Origin: Alkalicella caledoniensis
GTDB lineage: Bacteria; Bacillota; Proteinivoracia; Proteinivoracales; Proteinivoracaceae
DNA length: 64,000 nt
Direction of reading: 5' to 3'
Assembly (NCBI RefSeq): GCF_014467015.1
Contig: NZ_CP058559.1
Location: 2,976,001-3,040,000 of the forward strand
How positions within the stretch are numbered: the first letter of the stretch is position 1; every line of letters starts with the position of its first letter. The notes under the pieces were generated by a model that worked only from the letters and a program-made list of their open reading frames with translations, made no database searches and was not told the origin of the DNA. A program made the translations under genes and the position numbers. Shown one piece after another: positions 9,841 through 19,610 of this stretch.

Positions 9841-12804
9841 ATGTCAACCAATACAAGAGAATCTGGATTGGAAAGCTTAATTGTTAACCATTTAGTGAAT
9901 AACAATGGATATGAGCTAGGGGGAAATGAAGATTATAATAGGGATTATGCTGTTGATGAAACAAGACTCATAAGGTTTCTAAAGGAAACCCAGCTTGATG
10001 AGATCGAAAAGACTGGCATATTAAACAGCGACCATAAAAAGCAGCAGTTTCTTAACAGGCTACAAGGGGAGATAACAAAGCGTGGAGTAATTGATGTATT
10101 AAGAAATGGTTTTAGTTTCTACCCTGCAAATCTTATCATGTTTTATATGACTCCAACGGAGAAGAATGTAACTTCAAAGAAGATGTTTGATCAAAACATA
10201 TACAGTGTAACTAGGCAGCTGATGTATTCTAAAGATAACACTCAGTTGGCCTTAGACTTTGCCATCTTTATAAATGGTATACCTGTCATAACCTGTGAAC
10301 TTAAGAATAGACTCACCAAACAAAGTGTAGACGGTGCAGTGTACCAGTATAAAACAGATAGGGATCCTAGGGAAATTTTATTTCAATTCAAGCGTTGCAT
10401 GGTTCATTTTGCCGTGGATGACAATGAAGTCAAGTTCTGTACAAAGCTTGAAGGGAAAAAGTCCTGGTTCCTACCATTTAATAAAGGAAACAATGGTGGA
10501 GCTGGTAACCCACCTAACCCGAACGGGATTAAGACTGACTACTTGTGGAAAGAGATACTGATCAAAGAAGAACTTGCCAATATTATTGAAAACTATGCTC
10601 AGGTGGTTTTTGAAGAAGATGAACATACAAAGAAAAAGAAGGCTAAGCAGATATTTCCTCGTTATCATCAACTCACCGTAGTGAAATCGCTTCTTGCTGA
10701 TGCTAAAGATAATGGGGTAGGTAAGAAGTATCTTATCCAACACAGTGCAGGAAGTGGAAAATCTAACTCCATAGCTTGGACAGCACATCAACTTGTGGGA
10801 TTAGAGAAGGATGGCACTAATATATTTGACTCTGTAATTGTAGTAACAGACAGAGTTAACCTTGATAAACAGATCAGAAATACCATTAAACAATTTATGC
10901 AAGTAGGAAATACAGTGGGCCACGCAAACAGCTCAGGAGATTTAAAAAAACTTATAACTGAAGGTAAAAAAACAATTGTCACAACTGTTCATAAATTCCC
11001 TTATATCTTAGATGAGATTGGTACTGATCATAAAGGAAGCAAATTTGCTATCATAATCGATGAAGCACACTCAAGCCAAAGCGGGAGTATGTCAGCAAAG
11101 ATGAATATGGCTTTATCGGGGGATTACACCACTGACGATGAAGAAACAATCGAAGATAAGATTAATAAGATGATGGAAGGTAGGAAGATGTTAAGAAATG
11201 CAAGCTATTTTGCATTTACAGCTACGCCTAAAAATAAAACCCTTGAGATGTTTGGGGTGCCAGTACCAAACGGTCATGAAGTACAACATAAACCCTTCCA
11301 TGTCTATACAATGAAACAAGCAATTCAAGAAGGCTTTATATTAGATGTACTTAAACACTATACACCCATCAGTAGTTACTATAGAGTAGCTAAAGTGGTT
11401 GAAGATGACCCCATGTTCGACAAGAAAAAGGCCCAAAAGAAGCTAAGAACTTATGTGGAGTCTAACAGCCATGCCATTGAACAGAAAGCCGATATTATGG
11501 TTACACACTTCCATGAGCAGGTTATAGCAAAAGGCAAGATTGGTGGTCAAGCCAGAGCTATGGTTGTGACCAGTAGCATAGAAAGGGCTATTGAGTATTA
11601 CTACACCATAAGTAAATGTCTCCAGAAGAGGAAAAGTCAATACAAGCCTATAATTGCTTTTTCAGGTGATAAGGAATACAACGATAAAATGGTTAATGAA
11701 GCAACTATAAACGGCTTCCCAAGTAACAAGATTGAAAGCGAGTTTAAAAAAGATCCATATAGATTCTTAGTTGTGGCAAACAAGTTCCAAACAGGTTATG
11801 ATGAGCCCCTGTTACACACCATGTATGTCGATAAAATGCTAACAGACATTAAAGCAGTACAGACACTATCACGGCTAAATAGGGCACATCCAGGGAAAAA
11901 TGATACTTTCGTACTAGATTTTGCAAACGATACTGATATAATCAAAAAAGCCTTTGAAACATACTACACAACAACTGTTTTGTCAGATGAAACAGACCCC
12001 AACAAACTATATGACCTTATAGGAGAAATGGAAAAACATCAGGTGTATACTGACTACCATATAGAAACTTTGTTGGAACTTTACCTAAATGATGCTGAGC
12101 GCGACAGACTAGACCCAATCTTAGATGCGTGCGCCAGTAACTATGAATCTTTAGAAGAAGATGAACAAGTTAGCTTTAAAAGCAACGCCAAAGCCTTTGT
12201 AAGAACTTACGGTTTCCTTGGGGCGATATTACCATATGCAAACATAGAATGGGAGAAGTTATCGCTGTTTTTAAACCTGCTTATTCCTAAACTACCGTCC
12301 CCGAGGCAGGATGATCTTTCAAAAGGTGTGTTAGATGCGGTGGATCTAGATAGTTATCGTGCAGAAATAAAGCAAACCATGTCAATTATCTTAGAGGAAG
12401 AACCAGAGTACGGAGTAGGACCTGTACCAACCAGTACAGGAGGAGGTACACAAGAGCCTGAGATGGACCTACTAAGTAACATACTTCAGTCATTTCATGA
12501 TATGTGGGGCAATATAGATTGGAAAGACGAAGACCAAGTAAAAAGACACATAGCAGGTATACCAGCTGCCGTTGCCAAAGATGTAGCTTACCAAAACGCT
12601 ATGAGGAACTCAGACAAGCAAAATGCTAGAATAGAAAGCGAAAGAGCATTGGGCAGAGCGGTAATTAACATGATGTCCGACAACATGGAGCTCTTTAAGC
12701 AATTCAATGACAACCCATCATTTAAAAAATGGCTCTCGGATATGGTGTTTAATTTAACTTACAATACAAAAGGCGAGCAATTCAAAGGTGACATGATAGT
12801 TTAA
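9841..12804 (+). CDS. hsdR: Type I restriction endonuclease subunit HsdR
   Basis: The 987-residue length is typical for HsdR. The N-terminal PD-(D/E)xK nuclease core is seen as LDFAIFINGIPVITCELKN near residues 138-158. The SF2 translocase follows, with Walker A HSAGSGKSNS near 301-310, DEAH (IIIDEAHSSQSG) near 405, AFTATPKN near 460, and helicase C motifs NKFQTGYDEP and QTLSRLNRAHPGK near 643 and 678. It pumps unmethylated DNA past the complex and cuts when translocation stalls. All key residues are present and the frame is intact, so the hsdMSR operon looks functional. The start follows an AGAGGGGG ribosome-binding site. Confidence 0.94.
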   Translation: MSTNTRESGLESLIVNHLVNNNGYELGGNEDYNRDYAVDETRLIRFLKETQLDEIEKTGILNSDHKKQQFLNRLQGEITKRGVIDVLRNGFSFYPANLIMFYMTPTEKNVTSKKMFDQNIYSVTRQLMYSKDNTQLALDFAIFINGIPVITCELKNRLTKQSVDGAVYQYKTDRDPREILFQFKRCMVHFAVDDNEVKFCTKLEGKKSWFLPFNKGNNGGAGNPPNPNGIKTDYLWKEILIKEELANIIENYAQVVFEEDEHTKKKKAKQIFPRYHQLTVVKSLLADAKDNGVGKKYLIQHSAGSGKSNSIAWTAHQLVGLEKDGTNIFDSVIVVTDRVNLDKQIRNTIKQFMQVGNTVGHANSSGDLKKLITEGKKTIVTTVHKFPYILDEIGTDHKGSKFAIIIDEAHSSQSGSMSAKMNMALSGDYTTDDEETIEDKINKMMEGRKMLRNASYFAFTATPKNKTLEMFGVPVPNGHEVQHKPFHVYTMKQAIQEGFILDVLKHYTPISSYYRVAKVVEDDPMFDKKKAQKKLRTYVESNSHAIEQKADIMVTHFHEQVIAKGKIGGQARAMVVTSSIERAIEYYYTISKCLQKRKSQYKPIIAFSGDKEYNDKMVNEATINGFPSNKIESEFKKDPYRFLVVANKFQTGYDEPLLHTMYVDKMLTDIKAVQTLSRLNRAHPGKNDTFVLDFANDTDIIKKAFETYYTTTVLSDETDPNKLYDLIGEMEKHQVYTDYHIETLLELYLNDAERDRLDPILDACASNYESLEEDEQVSFKSNAKAFVRTYGFLGAILPYANIEWEKLSLFLNLLIPKLPSPRQDDLSKGVLDAVDLDSYRAEIKQTMSIILEEEPEYGVGPVPTSTGGGTQEPEMDLLSNILQSFHDMWGNIDWKDEDQVKRHIAGIPAAVAKDVAYQNAMRNSDKQNARIESERALGRAVINMMSDNMELFKQFNDNPSFKKWLSDMVFNLTYNTKGEQFKGDMIV

Positions 12805-12819
12805 CATTGACCAAAGCAT

Positions 12820-12851
12820 GATTAGCTCAGTAAGTTTTTACTGGGCTAATC
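12820..12851 (+). terminator. Stem-loop after hsdR
   Basis: A 14-bp stem (GATTAGCTCAGTAA with TTACTGGGCTAATC, one mismatch) lies 15 bp past the hsdR stop. Only a weak T-rich tail follows. It probably separates the restriction operon from the small gene and Gabija, possibly with some read-through. Confidence 0.6.
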
Positions 12852-12875
12852 AATTAATTTGAGGAGGTAACTAGC

Positions 12876-13244
12876 ATGGATACAGTTTATAGCACTATAA
12901 ATATCTATAACATTATTAAGAATAAATATAATGACTATTTAAAACCAGAAATAACTTCAATTACCATTATACAATCAGAAGAAAGTGTATGGCTTGAGTC
13001 AGTAGAAGTAGAAAATGTAGGAGGATCATTGGAAAAACAAACGGTAAGAAGGATAGACCTTGATTTTATAGCAGATGAACCTGAAGAACCTTATTTTAAT
13101 CCGAAGGATACGATAGAAGAAAATGTTAGAAGGTTTATAAAAGAATTCTCTCCATACTCTATTATTCAAACTACAGAACTATTTCGTAAAGAAGCCTGTG
13201 ATAAGATAGCTATGAAATATGAGAGGTTTGGAGTGGATAGGTAG
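12876..13244 (+). CDS. Small acidic protein of unknown function between hsdR and Gabija
   Basis: The 122-residue acidic protein starts at an ATG with a strong GAGGAGGTAA site 8 bp upstream. It shows no signal peptide, no membrane segment and no cysteine motif; it has one cysteine. The predicted pattern is an N-terminal helix, two strands (SITIIQSEES, TVRRIDLDFIA) and C-terminal helices. I do not recognise the family. It lies between a terminator-like hairpin and gajA (65 bp gap), so it may be co-transcribed with Gabija or be an independent small defence or regulatory gene. Confidence 0.7.
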   Translation: MDTVYSTINIYNIIKNKYNDYLKPEITSITIIQSEESVWLESVEVENVGGSLEKQTVRRIDLDFIADEPEEPYFNPKDTIEENVRRFIKEFSPYSIIQTTELFRKEACDKIAMKYERFGVDR

Positions 13245-13309
13245 CCGATTAATGGGATAACTTATAGTTGGTTAAGCACCAGTATTAAATTATAAATGGG
13301 GGAGTAAAA

Positions 13310-15331
13310 TTGCAAATAAGGAAAATAATAATTCGTAATTTTCAAGGGTTTGGTGAAGAGGATACTCATATTGAATTATCTGACTTGACCACCTTTATCG
13401 GGGCTAATAGTAGTGGTAAAACGGCAGTACTTCAAGCACTATCAAGAATTTTTGGATTGTATAACAGCCAACGTGAAATTAAAAAAACAGATTTTTATAC
13501 ACAAAATAATGAAAGAATTGAAGAGATTGATACCAAGGAATTAAAAATTGAGGCTATATTAGACTTTCCCGAACTTGTTAATAATGATTCTAGTGATACA
13601 GTTCCAACTTTTTTTAATCAAATGGTTATTGAAGAACAAGGAACAGTACCCTACTGTCGAATACGGCTGACGGCAGTATGGAAAAAAGGAGTAAGGCCTG
13701 AGGGAGACATAGAAACTAAATTACAGTTTATAGTAGTACCAGAGGGGGAAGAAGAGGATGATTCTAATTATGTAAACATGCAGAATCACCAACGTTCAAT
13801 GATTCAGTTTATATATGTACCAGCAGTTAGAGATCCCTTACATCAACTCAAACTAGCATCAAGTACTATTCTAGGAAGAATTTTGAGGTCAATTAAGTGG
13901 TCAGAAGATCTAAAAGAAAACCTTAAGAAACAAAAAGAAAACATTAGCCAATTAATTGATGCACAAGAAGGAATGGACTTAGTAGCCCAATGCCTAGATA
14001 GAAATTGGAAAGCTTATCATGGAGATGATAGGTACTCAAAAGCACTCCTTAATTTTGGAGGGAATGATTTAGATGATACATTAAGAAAACTAGAAGTGAT
14101 ATTTGAATCTATTGATGGTAATAATGTATTTTCAATGCAAGATTTAGGTGATGGTCTGAGATCGCTATTCTATCTTTCGTTAATTAACATGTCACTTGAA
14201 ATTGAAACCAAGGTAAGGAAAAATAACGACATAGTCAATGATAATCCATTCGAATTTATACCTTCACTATTAACAATCCTAGCTGTAGAAGAACCTGAAA
14301 ATCACATATCACCTCACTTATTAGGAAGGGTAGTTAAGAATTTAAGAGAGATATCTAAACAAGAAAATGCACAAGTTATAGTTACATCTCATTCTCCAAG
14401 TATTGTAAAAAGAGTAGACCCTGAAGATATCAGGCACATAAGGATATGTAAACAGAATTCATGTACTGTTGTAAGGCGTATTTATCTACCAGCAGAAGAA
14501 GTCGAAGCATATAAGTATGTAAAAGAGGCTGTGATAGCATATCCAGAATTGTATTTCGCCAAGCTGGTAATATTAGGTGAAGGAGACAGTGAGGAGCTTA
14601 TACTATCTAAATTGATAGAACTAAAAGGAGTTGAAATAGACAGTAGCGGTATTAGTATAGTGCCCCTAGGAGGAAGATTTGTTAATCACTTCTGGAAACT
14701 TTTAAAGCAGCTAGATATCCCGTTTATAACTTTGCTTGACTTGGATTTAGAGCGTAATACAGGTGGGTGGTCTAGGTTAAAGTACATTTTTCAACAATTA
14801 ATCGAAAATGGTGAGTCTATAGAAAATATATTAGGTGATGAAATAGACTTAGATCAAATACATCTAATGAACTATACCGAAAACAGCAGAGAAGAATTAG
14901 AAGTGTTAACTAAAGTTCTAGAAGAATTTAATGTGTTTTTTTCAGCTCCATTAGATATAGATTTTATTATGTTAGAAAAATACATAGATATTTATAAGCA
15001 AATAGTCCCTCCAAATGGAGGACCAAAAATTCCTGATAGAGTGAATGAGTATGATATATATCTTCAGAGAATCGAAAAAGATGTTAAAACCGTACTGAAA
15101 TCAGAAGATGCAGAAGGGATTACATATAGTGCTGAAGAAAAAGAGCTGATGATTTGGTATAAATATCACTTTCTTGGAAGGGGGAAACCAAGCACTCATT
15201 TGATGGCTCTATCGAAGATAGGGGAAGAATTAGCTCAGAGCTACCCTCTCGTGCTAGATAAAATTATTGAAAGTGTAAAATTTTTATTATCTAAACAATC
15301 TAATTTATCATCGGAGGAAATGGAGGACTAG
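13310..15331 (+). CDS. gajA: Gabija-type OLD-family ATP-dependent endonuclease GajA
   Basis: The 673-residue protein begins with the SMC/RecF-like ATPase half: Walker A GANSSGKT at residues 31-38, then SMQDLGDGLRSLFYL (signature-like) and AVEEPENHISPHL (Walker B) near 325-340. The C-terminal TOPRIM nuclease has LVILGEGDSEEL near 420-430 and TLLDLDLERNTGGW near 474-487, which supply the acidic metal ligands. In Gabija, GajA forms the nuclease core and GajB the helicase; ATP and nucleotide depletion by phage releases DNA nicking. The protein is about 100 residues longer than the reference Bacillus cereus GajA as I remember it. The TTG start was chosen because GGGGGAG lies about 7 bp upstream. 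It is separated by one base from gajB. A truncated gajA start related in sequence lies at 35703. Confidence 0.88.
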   Translation: MQIRKIIIRNFQGFGEEDTHIELSDLTTFIGANSSGKTAVLQALSRIFGLYNSQREIKKTDFYTQNNERIEEIDTKELKIEAILDFPELVNNDSSDTVPTFFNQMVIEEQGTVPYCRIRLTAVWKKGVRPEGDIETKLQFIVVPEGEEEDDSNYVNMQNHQRSMIQFIYVPAVRDPLHQLKLASSTILGRILRSIKWSEDLKENLKKQKENISQLIDAQEGMDLVAQCLDRNWKAYHGDDRYSKALLNFGGNDLDDTLRKLEVIFESIDGNNVFSMQDLGDGLRSLFYLSLINMSLEIETKVRKNNDIVNDNPFEFIPSLLTILAVEEPENHISPHLLGRVVKNLREISKQENAQVIVTSHSPSIVKRVDPEDIRHIRICKQNSCTVVRRIYLPAEEVEAYKYVKEAVIAYPELYFAKLVILGEGDSEELILSKLIELKGVEIDSSGISIVPLGGRFVNHFWKLLKQLDIPFITLLDLDLERNTGGWSRLKYIFQQLIENGESIENILGDEIDLDQIHLMNYTENSREELEVLTKVLEEFNVFFSAPLDIDFIMLEKYIDIYKQIVPPNGGPKIPDRVNEYDIYLQRIEKDVKTVLKSEDAEGITYSAEEKELMIWYKYHFLGRGKPSTHLMALSKIGEELAQSYPLVLDKIIESVKFLLSKQSNLSSEEMED

Positions 15332-15332
15332 A

Positions 15333-17228
15333 ATGTTTATAAAAGAGAATTGGGTTGAAGTGGACGGAATCACTTTAGAAAAAGGTGCTAAGGCTGTGGT
15401 AAGGAGTGATAAAAATTATGCTGTTATGGCTGGACCAGGAGCAGGTAAGACTGAATTACTAGCACAGCGCGCATCATATTTATTGCAAACTCATGTTTGC
15501 GAATACCCTAAAAAAATACTGGCAATAAGTTTTAAGAAAGATGCAGCCAAAAACTTAAAAGATAGAGTAAATTTAAGATGTGGGAAAAAATTAGGTAATA
15601 GGTTTGAATCTATGACATATGACTCTTTTGCCAAAAATTTAATTGATCATTTTAGGAATGCTCTTCCACAAGAGTACGCTTTGAAAAAGGGCTATAATAT
15701 ACTAGTTAGTTTAAGTAGAGATAATATTAGAGATTATTTGTTGAATTTTGAAGGTGAAGAACCTTCACACTTAAAGGGGAATATATCTGTTGTTAGGCAG
15801 ATAGATATGAAGGAATTTTGGGATAGATTCTTAACTAGACAAAAACTGCCTTTTGAAGAACCTAAAACACCAAACGAGTGGTTAAGAGAAGAAGTCTGGA
15901 TGAAACTTCTAAAAGGTGAGGGAGGGTTTGATGCAGGAGTCACATTCCCTATGTTAACTTTGCTAGCAGAATTCTTATTAAGGTCAAATCCTCTTATAGT
16001 TAAGGCCTTAAATATGACATATTCTCATGTTTTTTTAGATGAATTCCAGGATACTACTGAATTACAATATGAATTACTTAAAACTGCTTTTTTAGAATCA
16101 AATGTAATAATTACTGCTGTTGGAGATAGAAAACAAAGAATAATGGCTTGGGCAGGCGCCCTTCCTGATGCTTTTAAGCTCTTTATAAACGATTTTAATG
16201 CTTGTGAGGAAAATTTAGTAATGAACCATAGATCAGCCCCTAGACTAATCGAAATTCAGAGAGCTTTTGCTAAGAAACTTAAGGACAGTGAAACAGATAT
16301 AATAGCAGGTGATAAATGGGAAGAAAATGATGGGATATGTGAAATATGGAGATTTCAAGATTTTAACCTCGAAGCTGAGACTATTACAGCAACAATTATC
16401 CAATTGATTGAAAACGAAAAAATAAATGCTAGAGATATCTGTATACTAGTTAAACAAAAAACAGAGGATTATAGTAAAAGAATTGTTGAAGAACTCCATG
16501 CAAAAGGAATAAAAGCTCGAGATGAGAGCAGGTTACAAGACTTACTAGCTGATGATTTAGTCGGGTTTATATTAGATATTTTTTATGTTAGTATAGGGCG
16601 AAACAACTCTAAGGAGTATGACAGAACTTTAAACACCCTAATTCAGTTAAAGGGTTATGATAAGGATCGAGATTTAGAAAGATTGATAACTTTAGAAACA
16701 AAGTTGCAAACTTTTTGTTTAGAAATTAAGGATTTGATTAAAGAAGCTAAAACTGAAGAGCAATTTAAAGTTATTATTATTGAAGTAATCAATTTCATAA
16801 ATATAGATGTTTGGAAAGCACATTACCCTCAATATAAAAATAAGAAGTGGCTATCGGAATTATTAATGAGTTTTTTTCGCCAACTATGGGATGAGTATAC
16901 AAAAAATGATGACTGGCTAAAAGCTATAAAAGATTTCAAAGGGGAGAACACTGTTGCAATAATGACAATTCATAAAAGTAAAGGATTAGAATACGATACT
17001 ATTTTTTTTGTTGGTCTCGAAGATGCTGCATTTTGGAATATTAAAAATCAAGAAGAAGAAGAAACATGTACGTTTTTTGTAGCACTTTCTCGAGCAAAGA
17101 CCAGGATATTTATAACATATAGTGGATACAGAGAAGTAGGAAGAAACTTTAATCAAAGGACTGATAACGTAATTGGATTCTATAATACTTTAGAGGAGTC
17201 AGGTCTAGTTAAAATATGTGATTATTAG
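15333..17228 (+). CDS. gajB: Gabija UvrD/PcrA-like helicase GajB
   Basis: The 631-residue SF1A helicase has Walker A AGPGAGKTEL at residues 33-42, FLDEFQDTTELQ (Walker B and motif II) near 235-246, GDRKQRIMAWAGA (motif III) near 263-275, TIHKSKGLEYD near 545 and VALSRAKTR (motif VI) near 585. It couples to GajA in the Gabija complex and is thought to sense DNA ends or termini. Its ATG follows the gajA stop after one base, with GGAGGAAATGGAGGA overlapping the gajA end as ribosome-binding site, so translation is coupled. The frame is intact. A terminator at 17279-17323 ends the operon. Confidence 0.87.
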   Translation: MFIKENWVEVDGITLEKGAKAVVRSDKNYAVMAGPGAGKTELLAQRASYLLQTHVCEYPKKILAISFKKDAAKNLKDRVNLRCGKKLGNRFESMTYDSFAKNLIDHFRNALPQEYALKKGYNILVSLSRDNIRDYLLNFEGEEPSHLKGNISVVRQIDMKEFWDRFLTRQKLPFEEPKTPNEWLREEVWMKLLKGEGGFDAGVTFPMLTLLAEFLLRSNPLIVKALNMTYSHVFLDEFQDTTELQYELLKTAFLESNVIITAVGDRKQRIMAWAGALPDAFKLFINDFNACEENLVMNHRSAPRLIEIQRAFAKKLKDSETDIIAGDKWEENDGICEIWRFQDFNLEAETITATIIQLIENEKINARDICILVKQKTEDYSKRIVEELHAKGIKARDESRLQDLLADDLVGFILDIFYVSIGRNNSKEYDRTLNTLIQLKGYDKDRDLERLITLETKLQTFCLEIKDLIKEAKTEEQFKVIIIEVINFINIDVWKAHYPQYKNKKWLSELLMSFFRQLWDEYTKNDDWLKAIKDFKGENTVAIMTIHKSKGLEYDTIFFVGLEDAAFWNIKNQEEEETCTFFVALSRAKTRIFITYSGYREVGRNFNQRTDNVIGFYNTLEESGLVKICDY

Positions 17229-17278
17229 ACATGTAGACAAATTTGCAAACTCTATGTTTCGAGTTTTTAACTCAAATA

Positions 17279-17323
17279 TCCCCACCTTTCAATGTATAAG
17301 TTCAGAAGGAGGGATTTTTTTTT
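17279..17323 (+). terminator. Terminator of the Gabija operon
   Basis: TCCCCACCTT pairs with AAGGAGGGA and is followed by nine T residues. The T run leads directly into a GCAGGATT repeat (17324), the same hairpin-then-motif layout found at several other places in the window. Confidence 0.7.
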
Positions 17324-17353
17324 GCAGGATTTATAATCATCTTTATTGAAATA
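17324..17353 (+). repeat. GCAGGATT...TATTGAA dispersed motif, copy 1
   Basis: GCAGGATTTATAATC is followed by CTTTATTGAAATA, the most diverged of the better copies. It directly follows a terminator T tract and precedes a gene start (17383). Confidence 0.6.
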
Positions 17354-17382
17354 TATAGTATAACTTAGTTGGAGGTAATTGG

Positions 17383-17434
17383 ATGATTAGGAAAAAACTT
17401 CTTTCTTACGAATATAAGACTATTACTCTGCAAA
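17383..17434 (+). pseudogene. 5' fragment of a gene cut by an IS21-type end
   Basis: An ATG with TTGGAGGT 6-7 bp upstream opens MIRKKLLSYEYKTITL. The sequence then runs into the TGT end of an IS21-like element at 17435. Only about 17 codons remain, too few to name the gene. It was the original neighbour downstream of Gabija. Confidence 0.5.
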
Positions 17435-17730
17435 TGTCAACGATTTTTTTTACCACTTGCTATTCAATTTGTTTACCACTAGTGATATCTAAAAAGTTTA
17501 CCACCAGCATAGCTATCGCTACTCAAAAAGTTTACCACAAAGTTGTTTAACAATAGGAAATACCCCACGAGTGTTTACTTAGTTTAATTAATCCATATCT
17601 TGTTCGGAGTTTTCACTGCGATAAGATGGGCCATTCATGTTAAGTACGTGAGATCTGAATGTAAGTCTATCAACTAATGCGGCGACCATTGTTTCGTTTT
17701 CAAAAAGGGTTGTCCACTCTGTAGGGCTGT
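17435..17730 (-). mobile_element. IS21-family terminal fragment
   Basis: It begins TGTCAACGA and carries four spaced copies of TTTACCAC (17449, 17472, 17497, 17531). This matches the multiple terminal transposase-binding repeats of IS21-family elements. Behind them, in reverse orientation, lies the C-terminal end of the helper ATPase gene istB. The rest of the element (istA and most of istB) is missing: the sequence changes abruptly to the GGGGTCAGGAC repeat and the group II intron near 17731. Confidence 0.68.
17588..17730 (-). pseudogene. istB: istB 3' fragment (IS21 helper ATPase)
   Basis: Read on the minus strand, SPTEWTTLFENETMVAALVDRL and HVLNMNGPSYR match the C-terminal end of IstB, where EW..VF.DE..A.A..DRL and H...I.G.SYR are typical. 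About 47 residues remain of roughly 250, so it cannot function. Its upstream part is lost at the junction with the GGGGTCAGGAC repeat. Confidence 0.72.
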
Positions 17731-18245
17731 GGGGGTCAGGACGTGCGGCAGAGCTTAGGTCGTACCATATAGCGGGTGGAATTCCCGTCGAGAAAGAACT
17801 AGCCATTCACTCGTAGCGAGTCTTGGAGGGCAGCGGGTAACCGTTGCTTATAAGCGTAGACAGTTAGGTAGTGGGCCGAAAGCCGTAAGGTTGAAGGGAT
17901 TGAGCTTCGAAAACCCGAATCAGAAGGGCTGATGTCATGTCCTGTACAGAAAGCAACATTTCTTTTCTCGAAATGGCAAGAGGAAAGGAACCTTCTCGGA
18001 GTCATTGACCTCGGCACGTTACACATTGATATGTTATGGCAACTCTGGAGGTCCTGCAGGTCTTTTCACTAAAAGTGAAGAGTATGGCGTACAAGCGATA
18101 CAAAGTGAGGAAACCAAATGCCTTGCAGAAAGTCGGATAACAGCGTAGTACCAATGAAATCGGGTAATGCTGATGGAGGAAAGGCTGTTACCTGTCATCG
18201 TTCTTCTTAGGGACACATTAACTACACACAGAGGTGGAATAATTA

Positions 18246-19564
18246 ATGGAAACAAAACTAATGAGAATAGCAGAATTAGCGAAATCTCAACCTAAGATGC
18301 AATTCACTGCTCTTGCACATTAATTGAATGAGGAGACACTTAAACAGTGCCACCATGAACTACCAAACAATAAAGCCGCAGGAGTAAACCGAACCACTAA
18401 GGAAGAGTATGAAGAACAGTTAAATGAAAACATTCGAAATCTAGTTAAGAGGCTCAAGCAGAAAAGCTACCATCCAAGTCCCGTAAGAAGGACTTACATT
18501 CCTAAAGCAGGTAGTAACAAGAAACGCCCTTTAGGAATACCGGAACACGAAGACAAGATAGTGCAGAGAGCTATTGCAAAGATTTTAAACGAACAAGATT
18601 TCTTGGATTCATCTTTTGGATTTCGTCCAAACCGTAATTGTCACGACGCCTTAAAGATTCTCAATGTCTACCTAGAAGGAAGAAAGATTAATTTCATAGT
18701 GGATGCCGATATTAAAGGGTTCTTTGATAACGTCAGCCATACATGGATGATGAAGTTTCTGAATCACCGAATCAATGATCTTAACTTTTTGAGAATCATT
18801 GAAAGATTCCTAAAAGGTGGGTACATGGAAGACGGAAAGACATATGTGACAGACTCCGGAACCCCCAGGGTGGATTGATTTCACCAATTATCGCGAATCT
18901 TTATCTTCACTATGTACTTGACTTATGGTTTGAGAAAATCATCAGGAAACACTGTAAAGGTCAAGCTTACATGGTTAGATATGCAGATGATTTTGTATGT
19001 TGCTTTCAGTTTGAAGAAGATGCACAATTATTTTACCGCGCATTAATCGAGAGATTAGAGAAATTTGATCTCGAGGTTGCAGAGGGTAAAACAAAGATTA
19101 TCCCTTTTGGAAGGTTTGCTAGTGAACGTTGTAAGGATGATGGGATGAAGAAGCCCGCGACATTCGATTTTCTAGGATTCACCCATTACTGTAGCAAAAG
19201 CCAGAAAGGTAATTTCCGTGTAAAGCGGAAAACCATTGCTAAGAAAATGCGTGCTAAAATCATACAGTGCAAAGAATGGCTGAAAATCAACAGATATAAA
19301 AGCATAACGGAGATAATGAAAAGCTTGAGTCGTTCGTTAAAAGGCTATTACAATTATTATTGCATAACGGACAACTCAATCACAGTAAATAACTTCATGG
19401 ATAAAGTAAGAAGTTTACTGTTCAAATGGATGAATCGAAGAAGCCAACGTAAATCTTTTAACTGGGATAAATTCATACTATTCGTGAGGAAATTCCCATT
19501 ACCTAAACCAAGTATGAAGGTGAGTATTTACGATTTAGGAAAAGAGATTAGTTACATTCTGTAA
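18246..19564 (+). pseudogene. ltrA: Group II intron reverse transcriptase/maturase (LtrA), nonsense plus frameshift
   Basis: The gene starts at the ATG after GAGGTGG, with METKLMRIAELAKSQP. A TAA at about 18322 replaces an expected leucine codon between FTALAH and LNEETLKQC. The second lesion is at about 18865, where DSGTP should continue QGGLISPIIANLYLH: one base is missing from the run ACCCCCAGG. Reconstructed, the protein has about 439 residues with RT domains (FGFRPNRNCHDAL, DADIKGFFDNVSH, YADDFVCC catalytic motif) and a maturase domain (SLKGYYNYYCI). The catalytic YADD is intact but the polypeptide is cut twice. Confidence 0.88.
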
Positions 19565-19577
19565 ATGGTGTTAGGAG

Positions 19578-19610
19578 GAGCCGTGTGCGTTAATTGCGCA
19601 AGCACGGTTC
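19578..19610 (+). ncRNA. Group II intron domain V
   Basis: GAGCCGTGTGCG pairs with CGCAAGCACGGTTC around a TTAATTG loop, giving the 33-nt catalytic hairpin of group II introns. Domain VI and the branch-point region follow up to 19661. Confidence 0.82.

Noticed and set aside
13268-13296. Promoter directly before gajA (TTGGTT-17-TATAAA)
   Set aside because: The -35 match is poor and the -10 box lies only 13 bp before the start codon, leaving no room for a leader with the ribosome-binding site.
17449-17538. CRISPR-like array suggested by four TTTACCAC repeats
   Set aside because: Repeats are only 8 bp, spacings vary (23, 25, 34 bp) and they sit at an IS21 end next to istB.
17799-18255. Open frames on the minus strand across the 5' part of the group II intron
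   Set aside because: They lie in structured intron RNA domains, with no homology and no ribosome-binding site.
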